Positions 6,123-6,960 of a stretch of DNA of 6,960 nt are shown here, in pieces (positions within the stretch are counted from its first letter, which is position 1; the number at the start of each line of letters is the position of its first letter). A program made the position numbers and the translations under genes. A model generated the notes under the pieces. It was not told the DNA's origin and ran no database searches. It saw only the letters and a program-made list of their open reading frames with translations. Source of the stretch: an uncultured Rhodospirillaceae bacterium (lineage in GTDB: Bacteria > Pseudomonadota > Alphaproteobacteria > Rhodospirillales > UBA2165); NCBI GenBank assembly GCA_913054205.1, contig CAJXJM010000134.1:1-6960 (forward strand), written 5' to 3'.

Positions 6123-6960
6123 ATGAGCAAAATCGGTATCGTAGGCGCTGGCGCGTGGGGTACGGCCCTGGCGATGGTCGCTGTCCGGGCCGGCAATGAA
6201 GTCGTCATCCAAGCGCATGAGAAAGAGGTCGCTAACGCCATCAATAAGACCCACGAAAACTCGGTCTTTCTGCCAAGTTACGAACTTGATCCAACTATTA
6301 AAGCGACGACAAAATTGGATGAAGCGATCGATGCGGATGCGGTTTTGCTGGTTGCGCCCGCCCAACATATGCGCGCTGTCTGCGAACAAGCGGCCGATAA
6401 CTGGCCCGATAGAGTGCCTGCCATCATTTGCTCCAAAGGCATAGAACAAGAAAGCTGCGCGCTGATGAGCGAAGTGGTTGGCGAGATGCTGCCAGGAAAA
6501 CCAATCGCGGTATTATCAGGCCCGACCTTTGCTGCTGAAGTTGCCGGGAATTTACCAACAGCTGTTACTTTGGCCTGCGATGATGAAACCATGGCGAAAG
6601 TATTGATGGAGACATTGAGCACCCAATATTTCCGCATTTACCGCTCGCGAGACGTCATCGGGGCACAAATTGGCGGCGCAGTGAAAAATGTATTGGCCAT
6701 TGCCTGCGGCATTGTTGAAGGCCGCAAACTTGGTGATAATTCGCGGGCGGCCTTGGTTACACGCGGTCTCGCTGAAATCAGCCGGTTGGGAATCGCCAAA
6801 GGTGCAAAGGCCGAAACATTGGCAGGACTTTCTGGCCTCGGCGATCTGACGCTGACCTGTAATGCCCTGCAATCTCGCAATTTCTCCTTGGGTGTCGCCC
6901 TTGGACAAGGGCAAAGTCTCGAAAATATAATGGGCGAGCGCAATTCTGTCGCGGAAGGCG
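6123..6960 (+). CDS. gpsA: NAD(P)-dependent glycerol-3-phosphate dehydrogenase, 3' partial
   Basis: Reduces dihydroxyacetone phosphate to sn-glycerol-3-phosphate, the backbone for phospholipid synthesis; cytoplasmic. The window holds 279 codons of a family usually about 325-340 aa, so the last 50-60 residues lie beyond the right edge. The N-terminal Rossmann fingerprint is IGIVGAGAWGTALA (4-17). Also visible are LPSYELDP, VLLVAPAQHMRAV, CSKGIE, LSGPTFAAEVA (131-141), GGAVKNVLAIACGIVEG (185-201) with catalytic K188, and GLSGLGDLTLTC (235-246) with D241, followed by SRN (251-253), which binds substrate phosphate. No frameshift or missing catalytic residue was found. The ATG chosen gives the standard N terminus; only a weak purine stretch (AGAGAG, 6103-6108) lies upstream. 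The 57-bp gap to tsaD contains no terminator-like hairpin. Confidence 0.97.
   Translation, partial: MSKIGIVGAGAWGTALAMVAVRAGNEVVIQAHEKEVANAINKTHENSVFLPSYELDPTIKATTKLDEAIDADAVLLVAPAQHMRAVCEQAADNWPDRVPAIICSKGIEQESCALMSEVVGEMLPGKPIAVLSGPTFAAEVAGNLPTAVTLACDDETMAKVLMETLSTQYFRIYRSRDVIGAQIGGAVKNVLAIACGIVEGRKLGDNSRAALVTRGLAEISRLGIAKGAKAETLAGLSGLGDLTLTCNALQSRNFSLGVALGQGQSLENIMGERNSVAEG

Noticed and set aside
5843..6449. Overlapping minus-strand frames across the tsaD 3' end and gpsA 5' end
   Set aside because: They lie opposite the conserved TsaD CTDNAAMIAWAG and GpsA GAGAWGTALA motifs and look like compositional shadows.

Overview
The window looks like a chromosomal core-genome segment of an alphaproteobacterium with moderate base composition (close to half G+C by eye, not counted). 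The main reason is gene order: a haem-biosynthesis cluster containing a Mic60 (mitofilin)-type membrane protein and hemY lies divergent from tsaD and gpsA. This neighbourhood is characteristic of Alphaproteobacteria, where the ancestor of the mitochondrial crista protein Mic60 sits in the haem operon. No mobile element, RNA gene, CRISPR array or phage gene was seen.

The left two thirds (minus strand, read right to left from 4865 to the left edge) is a tight run: hemC (porphobilinogen deaminase), a 623-residue protein joining uroporphyrinogen-III synthase (HemD) to a Mic60 domain, hemY (membrane-anchored TPR protein with a C-terminal four-cysteine metal-binding knuckle) and a soluble TPR-repeat protein. 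The gaps are 19 nt, 6 nt and a 4-nt overlap, so these are very likely cotranscribed. HemC makes hydroxymethylbilane and HemD closes it to uroporphyrinogen III. Mic60 and HemY are inner-membrane proteins that accompany this step. The TPR gene ends in what looks like a frameshift close to the window edge.

The right third (plus strand) starts from a short divergent promoter region (about 126 bp between the hemC and likely tsaD start codons) and holds tsaD (tRNA t6A modification) followed after 57 bp by gpsA (NAD(P)-dependent glycerol-3-phosphate dehydrogenase), which runs off the right edge.

The most interesting object is the HemD-Mic60 fusion. The enzyme module is predicted to be cytoplasmic and joined through an Ala-rich linker and a single transmembrane helix to a periplasmic coiled coil and mitofilin domain. 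One uninterrupted reading frame would thus tie a committed tetrapyrrole-synthesis step to a membrane-shaping protein. An internal ATG exactly at the domain boundary leaves open whether a separate Mic60 is also made.
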